Shown piece by piece: positions 31,870 to 43,609 of a stretch of DNA of 64,000 nucleotides. A program made the translations under genes and the position numbers. The stretch's first letter is position 1. Each line of letters opens with the position of its first letter. Under the pieces are notes generated by a model, which had not been told where the DNA came from, did not search any database, and saw only the letters and a list, made by a program, of their open reading frames with translations. Origin of the DNA: Mixia osmundae IAM 14324. Its lineage: Eukaryota; Basidiomycota; Mixiomycetes; Mixiales; Mixiaceae. The stretch is from contig NW_014575556.1 of the NCBI RefSeq assembly GCF_000708205.1, positions 492,267 through 556,266 of the forward strand, read 5' to 3'.

Positions 31870-34240
31870 TCAACGATCCTCTGTCTCCACATACGAGGCC
31901 AGCTCGAGGGCAAAATCTCGCATGTACGAGAGATCCTCGGCACCGAAGACCCGCTTGGCGTCGCTGTGATAAGCGCAGAGCAAGTAGCCTCTCTTCTCGC
32001 TTTCGTGTTTCGCAATGGGCAAGAGGATTGCACTCTTGTAGTCTGTTGGTTCGTCCATCGTGGTAGCAATGGCGAAACGAGGCAAGAACTCGCCATCTGT
32101 CATCTCTGTCAGGCGTGGATTGGAGTAGAGCGTGCCTTCTGTCGCGCCACGCAGTGCTTTGAGATGCAACACGGGATCAAAAATTGGCTTGGGCGTTGGC
32201 ATTCCCCACGACGCAAGTATATTGAGGAAGTGGGCGTCGTATGGCGTTGTGTCAAGAGGTCCCTGGGCAGGTGCTTGCGCGAGATCGAGTCTGCACAGAT
32301 AGACCATGCTCATATCTAGGGTTTCGCCAATGATGCGCAGGGCAAGTGAGTAGACGCGATCGAGCGATGCTTGGACAGATCGCTGGCCAGACAGAGAAGT
32401 TGCAGCCGAAGATGTCGCTTCATGCTCGTCTATGCTCGAGCTATGTACTGTCGAATCTGGTGCAGATGATTCGACAGATACTGGCGCAGCTGCAGGCACC
32501 TCTGGCGTGATAGGACGCGCGATGAAGTCGTCCGGTCTGGCTAGAGCAGTGTATGACGTGTTGTCCGGCAAGACAAGATCGGGTATAGCCTGGGGCTGGA
32601 GATGCTCATCCGGTGTAGGCGGATGAGAAGCGCCCTCACTCTCTGTGACTGGATCAAGACGCTTACGAGTGAGTGCTTGGGAGAAGTCCTTCTGCCTGTA
32701 GCCGGTTGACCCCCGGTGAACACTCTTCCAGTCTTTGAAGCGGCGCTGCATCTGGCTGAGCTTGTCGTCCATTCGCTCGCGGTACCAGACCTCGATCTCG
32801 AGACGAGCATACTCGGCCAGTTCGCCTAGCTTGTGCCGCTCTGCTAGCGAAAAGTCTGTTCTGGGCTTGTCATCAACGACGCATCTGCAGTCATTCTGAT
32901 CAGTCGCGATCCGCAGGCCCGGAGAAGACTGACAAAGTGCCAATTGCCATGTCGTCACCCGTCGCGGAGTTGAAGTTAGGTGCAAGCAATGGGACACCGG
33001 CATAGAAGCGATTGCCCATCAGCGTTAAAGGCGCTTTCGCAGAACGCCAATCTTTCTCAGTATCCAGAAGGACCTGCAAATCTGCATCAGCCTTGCTTCT
33101 AGGTTTAGATGGATAGCTCACGAAGCCTTGTCCAGGATTGGACAAGATGGTATGGTTGCAGAAGGAGACACTTCGCGGGATTTCTTGCATGCCTCCCAGG
33201 CCGCTTTCAGCGAGGAAGAGCTGCTTGTCGTCATCGAGAATTGTAAGTAGTGATATTTTTGTGTTGAACGTGGCACGAGCATGCGCTACAATGCTCCTGA
33301 AAGCGGGATGATCTTCTAGAGAATTGCTGTAGCCGACTTGGTCGACAGTGGGTGTGGTCGCGAGCGCAGACGGGGTTTCTGTGGACTCGATGCGTGTCCG
33401 TGCTTTGGCTTCGCGTCTCTTGCGATACGAAAGGCGTGTCTGTTTCTTGGCAGCAGCGACAGACTTGACGAGCTGTTGCTCGGTCAAGTCCTGCTGGTCT
33501 ATTGGCTCGTCTATCATCGGCGCGTCTGCCGATCTTTTCCAACGGGTCAAACTGAGTAATCTGTTGACCGCGCGCTGTCTGAAGCGCTCGTCTGCCGGCG
33601 CAGGTGGACAGTAGAAGCCCAGCTCGAGGGGCGATGGCTCATTCTGCTCCTCTGACTTGGCGAGCGATGTCGATTTTGACAAGACGGGCGAGTGCGTTTG
33701 CGGGTTTATCTGAAGTGCCTCTCTCACAGAATAGTCGGAGTCGCTGTGGACGCCTCCGGGTCGCACGACGCCAGGCGGGTCATTGAGGTCGATCTTTCTG
33801 GTGCTGTAGAGAGCACCGAATTCTTCCCAAGATTTTGGCCAGAACGACTTTGACGAATGCGAACTGATGCGCGCCGGTTGCGTGGGCTCGTCAGCATCGC
33901 CTTCCGGTGGCGCTATAGCTTCTGCGACGACCGGCTCGGAGCCTGAACCGGGTCGGCCGGTCTCGCGAAAGTCTTGGGGCACGAAGCAAGCAAGCAAGCG
34001 CGCTTTCCAGCCTTGCTTCTCTCTCTTTGCTTTTGGCGCGTTGCTGGTGATTCTGGCAGCGCTCCGCTGACTTGACAGCTGCAAAGGCCTTGTCTTGTTC
34101 TGTGAGAAGGACGGCTTGAAATTCGACAGAGGGGCGATGCAGGCTGATTCCGCAAGCTGGCCGAATGGGACAGGCTGCTGCTGAACTGGCTCCCTCACGA
34201 GGGGCGACAGGCGCATCGGAGGCGGTGCACCGTCTGGCAT
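31870..34240 (-). CDS. Double GAF-domain protein
   Basis: Three exons (introns 33074-33121 and 32885-32933) give 757 aa. The first intron is 48 nt and in frame, so reading through would also stay open. Removing it restores FVVLLDTEKDWR. An unstructured basic N-terminus (about 1-280) precedes GAF 1 (about 290-450): ISLLTILDDDKQLFLAESGL, SFCNHTIL, NRFYAGVPLLAPNF, AIGTL. A helix (HKLGELAEYARLEIEVWYRE) links to a disordered region and GAF 2 (about 565-757): LDRVYSLALRIIGETLDMSM and AILLPIAKHESEKRGYLLCA. Fungal relatives resemble free-standing sensor modules of phytochrome-type or free-radical sensing kinases, but here no kinase domain is present. The ligand is unknown. Confidence 0.8.
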
Positions 34241-34531
34241 CCTGCGCTAGGGCGCCTCTTCGTCACAAGTCACCAGCGCGAGGAAAGCTCACAAGTCAAA
34301 AAGCTGGGGAGAGTGGACCTTTTGTGAGTGTGAATGATGCAATTACCCGTATCATGGTTCGGGTTCTGGGCTGTCTGCAAAAGTAGCATTCACTCGATCA
34401 TACGGAAGGTTTGGAAGCTTCCGCCTCAGAACAAGAGATGAAATCGATGAAATTTGATCCCCGCCGCGCCGCGCGAGGTCGATTTACCGAGTCGCGACGT
34501 GGAGGTTAGACGACAAACGGCGCTGACGAGC

Positions 34532-35610
34532 ATGCAAGAGCTTGTGGGCAAGCTCCACAGGCAGTACGATGTTGCAGTCCAATCCGGCGACCTTATCTTC
34601 ACGGACAGTACAGTCAAAGGAATCACGCAAGGCGAGCTCGAGTACGAGGTCAGGTTTGCTCCTGCTTTGGCGAAGAAGCCTACGGCCGCCAAGCCAGCGC
34701 AAAGCAAGCAAGACAAGCCTGCGGATCCCTTTGCAGCGCCTTATGTACCTGCATTGCATGTCGACGAAGTGACCGTCAAGGCTGAACTGGAAGATGGCGA
34801 ATCGGATGAACAGTCTTTTGTCGTGCTTGTATGCTGTTGCGCGTTGTGGAGACCCCTAGCTGACCGGCCAAGCAGCTCAACAAGTTTTGCGTCCAGCCGA
34901 GACACTTTCTGCTCGTCACGAAAGAATTTGTCAGCCAGCGACTGCCGTTATCGCCGCTAGAAATCTACACGACCGTCAAGATCTTACATACACTGGCCAA
35001 TCCAGCAGCAACAATCCAAGCAGAACCTCATCTTGCCTTTTTCAATTGCGGCGAATTATCGGGCGCATCACAGCCACATAAGCACATCCAGTTCATCGCG
35101 TTGCCCTCCGGCAAGACGCCATTTGACAAAATCATACGTGATGCCAAGCCAAAAGATGCAAGCGCAAAGCTGGACGCGCAAGACCGGAAGCTTAGCGCCT
35201 TTACTGTCTCCGTGCTGCCTTTTGCGCACTACATCACGCCAATCGAATTTGATCCCGACGATTCAGTTGCAAATACTGCAGGCGGTCTGTTAGCAAGATA
35301 TCTGCTACTACTCGATCTAGCGGCAGAGAACATATCACAATTACAGCAGCAGGACGATGTAGACAAGTCAAAGCTGCCATCTTCAGCTTCACGCATGTCT
35401 TACAACCTTGTCGTCACGCTTGACTATCTCATGCTCGTACCGAGGTCCCAAGAGAAGTTCGAAAGTGGTGCAAGCGAAGCTGTACCACTCAATTCGCTGG
35501 CTTTCGCTGGCATGCCGCTCGTCAAGTCCCAAGAGCAGCTAGATACCTTTGCGGGTGGCGACATTGCCAAAGCCCTCGCTTCGGTCTGCTTCCCCGTAGC
35601 GCGCGGATAG
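34532..35610 (+). CDS. Ap4A phosphorylase / ATP adenylyltransferase
   Basis: APA1/APA2 enzymes split diadenosine tetraphosphate with phosphate to ADP and ATP. Two exons (intron 34829-34875, phase 0) give 343 aa, close to the yeast proteins. N-terminal SGDLIFTDSTV and YEVRFAPALAKKP, then LNKFCVQPRHFLLVTKEFVS and the HIT-like active site FNCGELSGASQPHKHIQFI, with the His-x-His-x-Gln triad, are diagnostic. ATG 34532 was chosen because it starts right at the first conserved helix. An earlier ATG (34438) is in another frame and would need an extra intron. Confidence 0.95.
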
Positions 35611-35773
35611 GCGAGCTTGAACTCTCGCAAGAAACTGTTGTACGATGGTGAAACCTGTCAGCGAGCTTTGCCGCGGGCCCTTGCGAGAAGTTATGCGCAC
35701 GAAGTGACATTGACTTCGTTTGACGCGATCATAACAAAAGAGCGCCGGCTGACCTGCCTTTCGATTTTAGAGG

Positions 35774-37102
35774 ATGCCTACGGGCTTGCTTCTGCTGCTC
35801 GGTCGCTGCGGCTTCGTCTTTCCTCTTGTAGCATTAGCATGGCTCGCATACCCTTCAAAAGACGCAGCAGTCAGACGACAGCGCAAGCTCCTGCGACGCG
35901 CAATTGCGCCCATCGCATTCTGGGCAGGCTTGCAAGTCCCTCTCTCCTTCCCATTCGAGCCTCGTACGGGCATTCTACACTTTCTGCTGGCAATCCTAGG
36001 CGTCACCGCTAGCTTTACTGGCTTAGCTTGGGGATTCTGCGATGAAGAGATTCGATGGATTGGCTACTTGGATCCGCCTCTGGTGGACTATGAGACCAAA
36101 CATGCTTCGCTGCTCGATAGGATAAAATGGACAGTCAGTCTCGTCAGTAGCCCTAGAGGTCTCGGATTCAGTACAGGCTGTAGACCGAATCAGTTGCCGA
36201 AGTCGCTGCCGGAGCCACCTGTCGCGTTTCTCAGCACTTGGCTGAAGCAGTATACCATCCTGCAGGCTCTTTTGCATGTCAGCTTGTGGCTTCTAAGCGG
36301 TTCATACCATAACTCAGGCGATAGCCTGGGCTTCCTCGCACAAAAGCTCGGCAAAGTGAAGTCAGGTCACGAATACTTGGACGCTCTCGCATTTGCGCTC
36401 CATACACTTTGCGCAGGACAGGTATGTTCGCAGCTGCATCATTCGCGCAGGGAACTCACGAGAGTACAGGCTGTATGGCTCGGCATAGAACTAGGCACGG
36501 GAATCGTCATGCTTGCCATGTTCTTGGTCTTGCGACTCGCTCGGTTTCTGACTGCTTCTCTGCCCGCTAGCCTACGACCGAACCCATTTGAGCCGCACGT
36601 CTGGCCGCCATTATTCCGATCGCCGTACGGAACAACAGGTCTGGCAGACTTTTGGGCATACAGATGGCATCAGATCTATCGTCGCATTTTCACCCTGGCC
36701 GGGAGAACAGCGAAAGCGATATGCGGCAAAGGCGCATTGGGACAAGCGGCAAGCGTGTTCGCTGTCTTTGCAGTATCGGGCTTCATCCACGAGTGGCCAG
36801 TCCAGACGCTTGACCCTTCGTATCCTGTCGACCCGCTCTCGCAATGGAACTCCATCAAGTTCTTCATGTTACAAGCAGTCGGGATTCTTGCTGAGCAAGC
36901 CCTACGAGCGTACTACAAGCCTTCCAGGAGCGTAGGACTGGCCTATACGCTCGGCTATCTGCTCCTGACCGGGCACTTCTTAACTGGCTCGCTGCTTAGT
37001 CGAGGATTGCCCAATGTGCTCTTGCCAACTCAGCATTGGACCGTCTGTCACTGGCTTGTGCCGTACGGCCCTGTGCTGTTAGGTAAAGACGCATGTAGGT
37101 AG
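35774..37102 (+). CDS. Wax-synthase-like membrane O-acyltransferase
   Basis: A polytopic membrane protein with the fungal wax synthase domain. A 48-nt intron (36422-36469) lies in frame. Removing it joins CAGQ to AVWLGIELG and gives about 426 aa. Eight or so hydrophobic segments are seen, beginning LLLLLGRCGFVFPLVALAWL. The family signature is strong: PLFRSPYGTTGLADFWAYRW, WHQIYRRIF and VSGFIHEW, where the His is the presumed catalytic residue. Relatives acylate alcohols or secondary metabolites. Substrate unknown. A second possible 3' intron near 37082-37133 would replace the last five residues by DLRLRVDF ending at 37157. The gene ends within 100 bp of the convergent NCS1 permease. Confidence 0.85.
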   Translation: MPTGLLLLLGRCGFVFPLVALAWLAYPSKDAAVRRQRKLLRRAIAPIAFWAGLQVPLSFPFEPRTGILHFLLAILGVTASFTGLAWGFCDEEIRWIGYLDPPLVDYETKHASLLDRIKWTVSLVSSPRGLGFSTGCRPNQLPKSLPEPPVAFLSTWLKQYTILQALLHVSLWLLSGSYHNSGDSLGFLAQKLGKVKSGHEYLDALAFALHTLCAGQVCSQLHHSRRELTRVQAVWLGIELGTGIVMLAMFLVLRLARFLTASLPASLRPNPFEPHVWPPLFRSPYGTTGLADFWAYRWHQIYRRIFTLAGRTAKAICGKGALGQAASVFAVFAVSGFIHEWPVQTLDPSYPVDPLSQWNSIKFFMLQAVGILAEQALRAYYKPSRSVGLAYTLGYLLLTGHFLTGSLLSRGLPNVLLPTQHWTVCHWLVPYGPVLLGKDACR

Positions 37103-37184
37103 GCTCTCGAAATGTTCATGCATAGTCATACAGATCTACGGCTTCGTGTCGACTTCTAAGGTGTTTATCGGGAGCTCCTTCCAA

Positions 37185-39054
37185 CTATGTCTGAGGGCCC
37201 ATGTACTCTTGCGGGGCTGCTTCCTTCTGTGACGAGCTCGCGTGTGCTGATCCATCTGAAAGATCGCTGTTCGACCTCTGCTCTTCTGCCGCCTTGCGCT
37301 CTTCGTCTCGCATGATTGGACTGAATGTGCCAAAGACGTCCTCGTCGTCTTCCCCGTATGCATCGCGAACAGGCACGACTTTTGAGAGTGTGACGTGCGT
37401 GACAAAGGCGATGGAGAAGCCGAGCGGCCACGCCATTTCGTACAGTCTATACCAGCCGATAGCGACCATGAAAGTCGGTTTGACCGCCATGACAAAGCCT
37501 GGCATCAGGAATCCGCAACCAAAGGCGAATGCGACGAACGCGCGGAAATTGAAGCCAGAAGTGAACCAATAGATCGAGGCATTGCCTGGTGTGAAGAGAT
37601 GCGTCAGCCTGAGATGCCGCCGCCGTACTACGATATAGTCTGCGATGAGCACGCCCGTGATGGGCGCAAGGAAGACGGAAAAGGAGCTCAGGACCTGTAC
37701 GGCTGTCAGTCATACAGTTCAAAATGAAGGACGTCGAGCGTACAAGGATGAAGGTATTGGGCAGATTCAGAAGTCGCCATGGATTGTACGCGAGTCCAAC
37801 GCACGCGACGAGGAAGGCACCACGCCTGATTGTAAAGACAGTCGGCAGTAGGCCGGAGAGATCGATACCTGCAGTGATAGCATTGCTCGCAGTGTTGAGC
37901 GACATCTGAATGATAACCCAAGGCACGGCGGCGAAAAAGCAGGCTGCCCTCGCACCGCTGGAGCCGCCACTTTCGTCCTGGACTGCCTCGAGCAGATCGT
38001 AGGGTAGCCACAACAGAGGCCGATCAGGGTAGAAGCCCGCAGCTGCGCTAGTGACAATGAGGCCAATGACTGAAGTGATGATGGCGGTGAACGGAACTGC
38101 GAATAGTTGCGAAGCAATTTGATCCCGCGGCTTGCGGGCGTAGCGTGCAAAGTCACTTTGATTGAGTGCAGCAGATGCTGCTCCGCCTACAGTCGAGGAG
38201 ATCCCGTAGACCATGGTCCAGACAAGCTCGCTGCCCGTCGGTACCTCTGAAGCGCCTGAGAGCTCTGACGGTCGACTTAGCAGAGGTCCACCGCCACCCT
38301 GCTTTGCAAGTGCCCAAATCAACAGAGAGAAGCTCGAGAGTGTGACGCCTATGGTGGCGACTGCGAATGGGATCTTGTACCGCTCCGGTCGGATAAGGAT
38401 GGCCGGCAAGGAAAGAACGAAAAAGACAATGACCGCAATGAGCTGCGAAGTCGTGATCCCTGCATTGTCCGGCAGAGTGTTCCGTAAGGTATAGAAGGAA
38501 GGCCAGATGGCTCCGATGCAGATGCGCAGCATGTAGCCGCCAAATACCAAGTTTTCGCCAAAGAAGATGATGGCGAGAATGATGCGAATGATGAGAGGAA
38601 AGTATGCGCCTAGTGTGCCCCACGAGCCTCTTGCGATGACGGCAAAGGGTATATGCCATTCTGCCCCGGGCAAGCCGGCCAAGACGAGGGCGAGGGCGAG
38701 AATGAGGTTGCCGAGGACGACACAGATGATGGCTTGCCAGACATTGAGACCGAGACTGAACAGTGCACTTGCAGCGCCCCACTGGCCGAGGTTGATGGCG
38801 GTACTCAGCCAGTAGGCGACAAAAGTCCAGGGACCCCACGTCCGTCTTGACAGAGGCAAAGGGGCAATGTCGGGTCCGACAAGAAGCGAAGTTCTGTAGT
38901 AAGCATCCGGTGAGCTTTTGACGATGATGGCATCCGTCAGTCGATGTCGCAGTGTTTGAGGGTCTGCTGTTCGAGAGCTGAAGGATGAGTCGTATTTGCC
39001 ATGCGAGTCGGCTACTTCGTCAAACATGTGGTTGCCTTCCGCCATCGTGGCCAT
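37185..39054 (-). CDS. NCS1 nucleobase/allantoin/thiamine-type permease
   Basis: Two exons (intron 37695-37743, phase 0) encode 606 aa with about twelve membrane helices. NCS1 carriers import purines, pyrimidines, allantoin, nicotinamide riboside or thiamine with protons. Family landmarks: NPDL-like region replaced by TSLLVGPDIAPLPLSRRTWG, FVAYWLSTAINLGQWGAASA near helix 1, LPGAEWHIPFAVIARGSWG, NQSDFARYARKPRDQIASQL before helix 6, and LAPITGVLIADYIVVRRRHL near helix 9. The C-terminus is cytosolic, acidic, then Ser/Gln-rich. Substrate cannot be told. Confidence 0.9.
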
Positions 39055-39310
39055 TTCTGCAACACTCGGCTTTTGCTCCGAGCGCGAGTAGCAAGGGAGC
39101 TAGCTCTGTCAAGGATCTCGTCCCTCTACAGAGGTGGGCCGACTTTCAGAGCTTGCATGGGCTTGGCAGGCACACGATGCGGCCTTAATCAGATCAGAGA
39201 AAATCCAGCGAGCGTGTTTCGCGAGATCGATTGCCATTATCGATCAGCGATCAGATAGATTTGTTTGCCGAACTCTGCCACGTCAACGCTCGCTGTTGCA
39301 GTGCCGAGCG

Positions 39311-42300
39311 ATGGCGAGATCTGCCAAAGTGCGCTATCGCTCGCTACGTAGCTCGCTCGTCAATCTTCCGCTGTCTATCCATGGCCCATTGGTGTCCAGG
39401 GGCGTGGTAGGTTGTTCCCGCTGACTCGCATTTGAGCGCTGAAGATGCTCTACAGGCGCCTCAAAACCTCGTCGTCGAACTCAGTTGGCGCAGCGAGACG
39501 ACTCAGTCTATCAACGAGCTCACAAGCAAAGTACCCAAAGTTCGAGCCTATCTCGGCTGGACCGGTCTGTCTAGCTCGGTCACGTTTGCCTCGAATGCTT
39601 CGACTTCGTCGTCTAGCAATGACCTCATCGAGCTCGACCCACAGCTCGGCAAGGAACTTGCGCTACCCGAAGGCACACAAGTCAGCATTAGTCTATTGAC
39701 GACTCTATCGACCGCACAATCCATTGGCATCAGCCCGCTCACGCCTGATGACTGGGAAATCCTCGCTCTGCATGCAGAGTCAATCGAGACCTCTTTTCTC
39801 AATCAAGTCAGGGCAGCTAGCCCAGGAGGCATAGTCTGTGTATGGCTCAAGGCGCTTCACGGCGCCGGAGCAAGCAACCGCACGCTGTTACGCTTCAAAG
39901 TTGGTAAGTCGCTCGCGAGCACGGACGCGTCTTGCGCTCATTCGTGAGAACAGACACCGTCGAGCCTGCGACAGACCGCGCTGTGAGGCTCTCAAATGAC
40001 ACCGAAGTCGTCGTTGCGCCTAAATTACGTGCACCTGAGCCGGTGCCGCTAGCTGCATCGCAATCAGAGGCCACTCCTGCGCGTCAATCCGATAGCGACA
40101 AAGCGCTTGCACTGAAACGGGCTACCTCGCAGCTATTGCGCGTGCTGCCTTCAGAACTGGCTGGATACTCGACACAAGATGGCGAGCGCGAAGATGAAGA
40201 CGCGGCCTCACACGAGCGGACTGCCCTCGTTCATCCTGCCCTTTTCAAAAAGTTGCTCTACGTCTTTCCCAGCACAAAGTGTGCTCTTCGCTTCGTGCCC
40301 CGGCCAAAGGCACCGTCAACACAGCAAACAGCTGCTTCTGCGTCTACCAGCTCTGCAGAGCAGCCCCAGCGGCCGCTGTTGCCCACGGCTGACATTTTCT
40401 TAGCCGCTTCAACTAAGGTCCCACAGGACCATATTTGGCTGCCGCGTCCAGTGCAGACAGAGCTCGCCCTCGATGAAATCTGGTACCCCTTAGTGCGACT
40501 TCTCGCGCCAGCAGCCGCCACGCCTAGCCGATCTGCAAAGGACGCCTCTGCAGCCATGCTGAGCCCCTCAGCACAGCCCGTTACGCCAGGAGTGAATGCG
40601 AACTCAGCAAAACAATCCAAAAGTGTCCAGCTATGCGGGGTCGATGTCATGTTGGACAAGGCCGTCCGCTTCGTCTTACACACCTTTGCGACTCGACAGG
40701 ACGGATCGCGGACTGCTGGCCTGCTTCTGACCGGCTCATCAGGCGCAGGCAAGACTGTCATCGCGCGAGAGCTTGCCAGACGACTCGAACGTGATCCTAG
40801 CATACTCGCCTCGACGAAATATGTCGATTGCAGCAAGATGGTCGATGAGCGGTTGCAAGTCTTCAAAGACAATCTGAACGAGTGGATCGATCAAGCGCAC
40901 TGGCATGCACCTGCCGTCATCATACTCGATAATCTGCATCGCTTGCTGCCTGGCGAAGTAGAGCATATCGACTCATTCAGGTCCTTGCACTATGCTTCTG
41001 TCTTTCTGGCGGCGTTCGACGCCGCACTCAGGCGTCGGCCGATCGTGCTCATTGCCACTGCAGATAGCTCGACGAGTCTGCACCCTCTCTTGCTGACTAG
41101 CCACTTGCTGGGCGAGAAGATCAATCTGCCGGCTCCGAATAAGATCGCTCGCAGAGATGTAAGCGCATTTCTACTAGTTCATACTGATCTGACAAAGTTT
41201 GTAGCTGCTGCGATCACTAGCAGAAGGCAAAGCAGTGTCTTCGGATCTCAATGTAAGCAGTCTGGACTATGTGACGCTCTCGACAACGACAGACGGCTAC
41301 TTACCGGCAGATTTGAGAGACCTTGTCGATCGAGCTGTCCAGCAAGCAGCCATTCGATCGGCCTCGTCGAAGGCGCCTGGTCTCAGTCTACTAGTCTCAG
41401 ACTTTGAGACGGTGCAGAAGGACTTTGCGCCTCTGTCTTTGCGCGACGTCAAGTTGCACAAGTCGGATGTCAAATGGTCAGACATTGGCGGCCTTTCAGA
41501 GACGCGCAGAGTTTTGCGAGAGACCCTCGAATGGCCAACAAAGTATGCTGCCATATTTGCGTCTTGCCCCCTTCGACTTCGCTCTGGCCTGCTCCTGTAT
41601 GGTTTCCCGGGTTGCGGCAAGACTTTGCTCGCTTCTGCCGTCGCACAGGAATGCGGTCTCAATTTTATCAGCGTCAAAGGACCGGAGATCCTCAATAAGT
41701 ACATTGGCGCAAGCGAAAAGTCGGTGCGTGACTTGTTCGAACGAGCATCGGCTGCGAAGCCTTGCGTACTCTTCTTCGACGAGTTTGATTCGATTGCACC
41801 CAAGAGGGGGCATGACAGCACGGGCGTGACCGATCGAGTCGTCAATCAGATGCTTACACAGATGGACGGAGCAGAAGGTCTGGATGGCGTCTACGTGCTC
41901 GCTGCGACCAGTCGACCTGATCTTATCGATCCCGCCCTGCTTCGGCCTGGACGATTGGACAAGTCATTGTTGTGCGACATGCCGACTTTTGGCGAAAGAG
42001 CGGAGATCATGCGAGCTTGTTCCCGCAAGATCGAGATGTCGCCCGATGTCGACTTGTATGAGCTTGCAGAAGCGACGGAAGGCTTTACGGGCGCAGATCT
42101 ACAAGCGCTCATATACAATGCTCATCTCGACTGCATACATGCTTCGATTCCTGCTGTCAATGCTGTCGATAGCGAGAGCAAGACAGACGAAGGCGAGGAT
42201 GGAGTGAAGTACATCACCTTTGGGCCTTCGAGAGCCTCAAATGGCACGACTGTGCTGTCTCGGGCGGAAAAGGCTAAGGTCTCTCAGCGATTAGAAGTGA

Positions 42301-42600
42301 TTATGACCAATCTCAAGACAGCAAATGGCGGACAAGACCGACAGATCAAGGCGATCTCAGCACCGCATAAGAACATAGTCACGCAAGATCACCTTCGCAA
42401 GTCTCTGCAAAGTACACGACCGTCTGTTCCACAAGAGGAGATCTACCGCCTCAAGGCTATGTGCGTTCCCATTGCTATCGGCAATGACGCAAGCTAACGA
42501 TCTACTCAGATATGAGCAGTTTGTGTCCGGCCGCAGTGCGAATGGACTGCAATCCGGTGAAGCGAGTGGCGAGATCGGCGGTCGCGCTACTCTGGGGTAG
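39311..42600 (+). CDS. PEX1: Peroxisomal AAA ATPase Pex1
   Basis: Pex1 and Pex6 form the motor that pulls ubiquitinated Pex5 out of the peroxisome membrane. Five exons (introns 39407-39455, 39904-39953, 41159-41204 and 42461-42509) give 1031 aa. The N-terminal domain opens MARSAKVRYRSLRSSLVNLP, as in other Pex1 proteins. D1 has Walker A GSSGAGKT and a degenerate Walker B (VIILDNLHRL), as known for Pex1 D1. D2 has GFPGCGKT, Walker B VLFFDEFDSIAPKRG, the second region of homology ATSRPDLIDPALLRPGRLD, and LDYVTLSTTTDGYLPADLRD between the domains. The last exon supplies EQFVSGRSANG and GGRATLG, typical C-terminal residues. Confidence 0.97.
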
Positions 42601-42621
42601 CGAGGAGAGTCGAATGCAGTC

Positions 42622-43191
42622 TCATGTCGCCTCGAGAGTGTCAAGTGCCTTTGAGACGCGCTTCCTACGCTTCTTCAATCGCGCGTCGAGCTGTTCGATA
42701 TCTGCCAGTGTCATCTCAAGCTCATTCTCCAACCTCGTCATGATCTCGTCAAAAGTCAGGCGCTCGCCCTGACCGTATGCTCCATCGTCATCGATGCGCG
42801 CACGCTTCGATTGATGGTCTAATGTATCGTCTGAAATGACCGGTCGGGCTTTAGGATGAGGCAATGCTTGCGTATCATCTTGCGCTGCCAACTCCTTTCG
42901 CTGCTTCTGTACGCGGGCGTGTATGGCTAGGCTGACAGCATGCCTTCGCGATAGTATCTGACGAGTCAGATCACTGCGCAACTTCTCTAGACCGGGGTGA
43001 TCTCTGTCAGTCGACTCTGAATGAGCTCCATCACAAGCTAAAGTGTGAGTCGCCGACAATTTACTAGACCCCTTGCCGAATACTTTCTCGCTCGCCGTCC
43101 GGACTTGCTTCTGCGTGACCGTGTCCACAAAGACAGACCGTGCGAGCAATGCAGAATCGTAGATACTCTTTGTAGACACTCGCTCTTCCAT
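42622..43191 (-). CDS. Unknown nuclear-type coiled-coil protein
   Basis: From the only in-frame ATG (43189-43191, MEERVSTKSIYDSALLARSV) the frame encodes 189 aa. The frame is also open for another 114 codons upstream to 43533 without any ATG, including KGCLAVPALKEIDLPVAK, so a spliced upstream exon with the real start is likely. The C-terminus is a clear coiled coil, FDEIMTRLENELEMTLADIE then a basic KKRRKRVSKALDTLEAT. RPVISDDTLDHQSKRARID could act as a nuclear signal. I do not recognise the family. It ends 21 bp from the convergent PEX1. Confidence 0.55.
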   Translation of the reverse strand: MEERVSTKSIYDSALLARSVFVDTVTQKQVRTASEKVFGKGSSKLSATHTLACDGAHSESTDRDHPGLEKLRSDLTRQILSRRHAVSLAIHARVQKQRKELAAQDDTQALPHPKARPVISDDTLDHQSKRARIDDDGAYGQGERLTFDEIMTRLENELEMTLADIEQLDARLKKRRKRVSKALDTLEAT

Positions 43192-43609
43192 TGCCGCGAA
43201 TCCCCGGGTTGACGTCTTGACGCGCGGCGCGTGCAAGGAGGAGAACGTGGCGATCTCCGCAGTCGGTGAAGTCGCCGCTGGCCTCGGCTTGGCTGCCTGC
43301 CAATCAATTGGGGGCGCGATCTTCGCCACTGGCAAATCGATTTCTTTCAGCGCCGGTACCGCCAAGCAACCCTTGCACGTAGTCAACAAAGGCGCAGACG
43401 TAGGCAAGTGGGCTCCTGAGCTGTCGTCTTGACTATGGGCTAATGCTGAGCCTCGCTCAAAGCTAAAGGCAAGAATCAAGCTACTACGCTCCCTCTGCAC
43501 TCCTTCATCAGAGTGAGATAACCGGTCTAGCAAGCGTGCGTCGCTTTCTCATCGTCTTGTTGGTCTGCAAGCTCACGTTCGCAGTAGCCTAGCATCTCCA
43601 GTTGCTAGG

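Noticed and set aside
34438-34510. ATG at 34438 as the start of the Ap4A phosphorylase
   Set aside because: It is in another frame and would need an 11-nt intron. ATG 34532 gives the normal N-terminus.
42622-43533. A 303-aa protein beginning at 43533
   Set aside because: The codon there is not ATG. Only the part from 43191 has a real start, so the upstream open part was noted rather than called.
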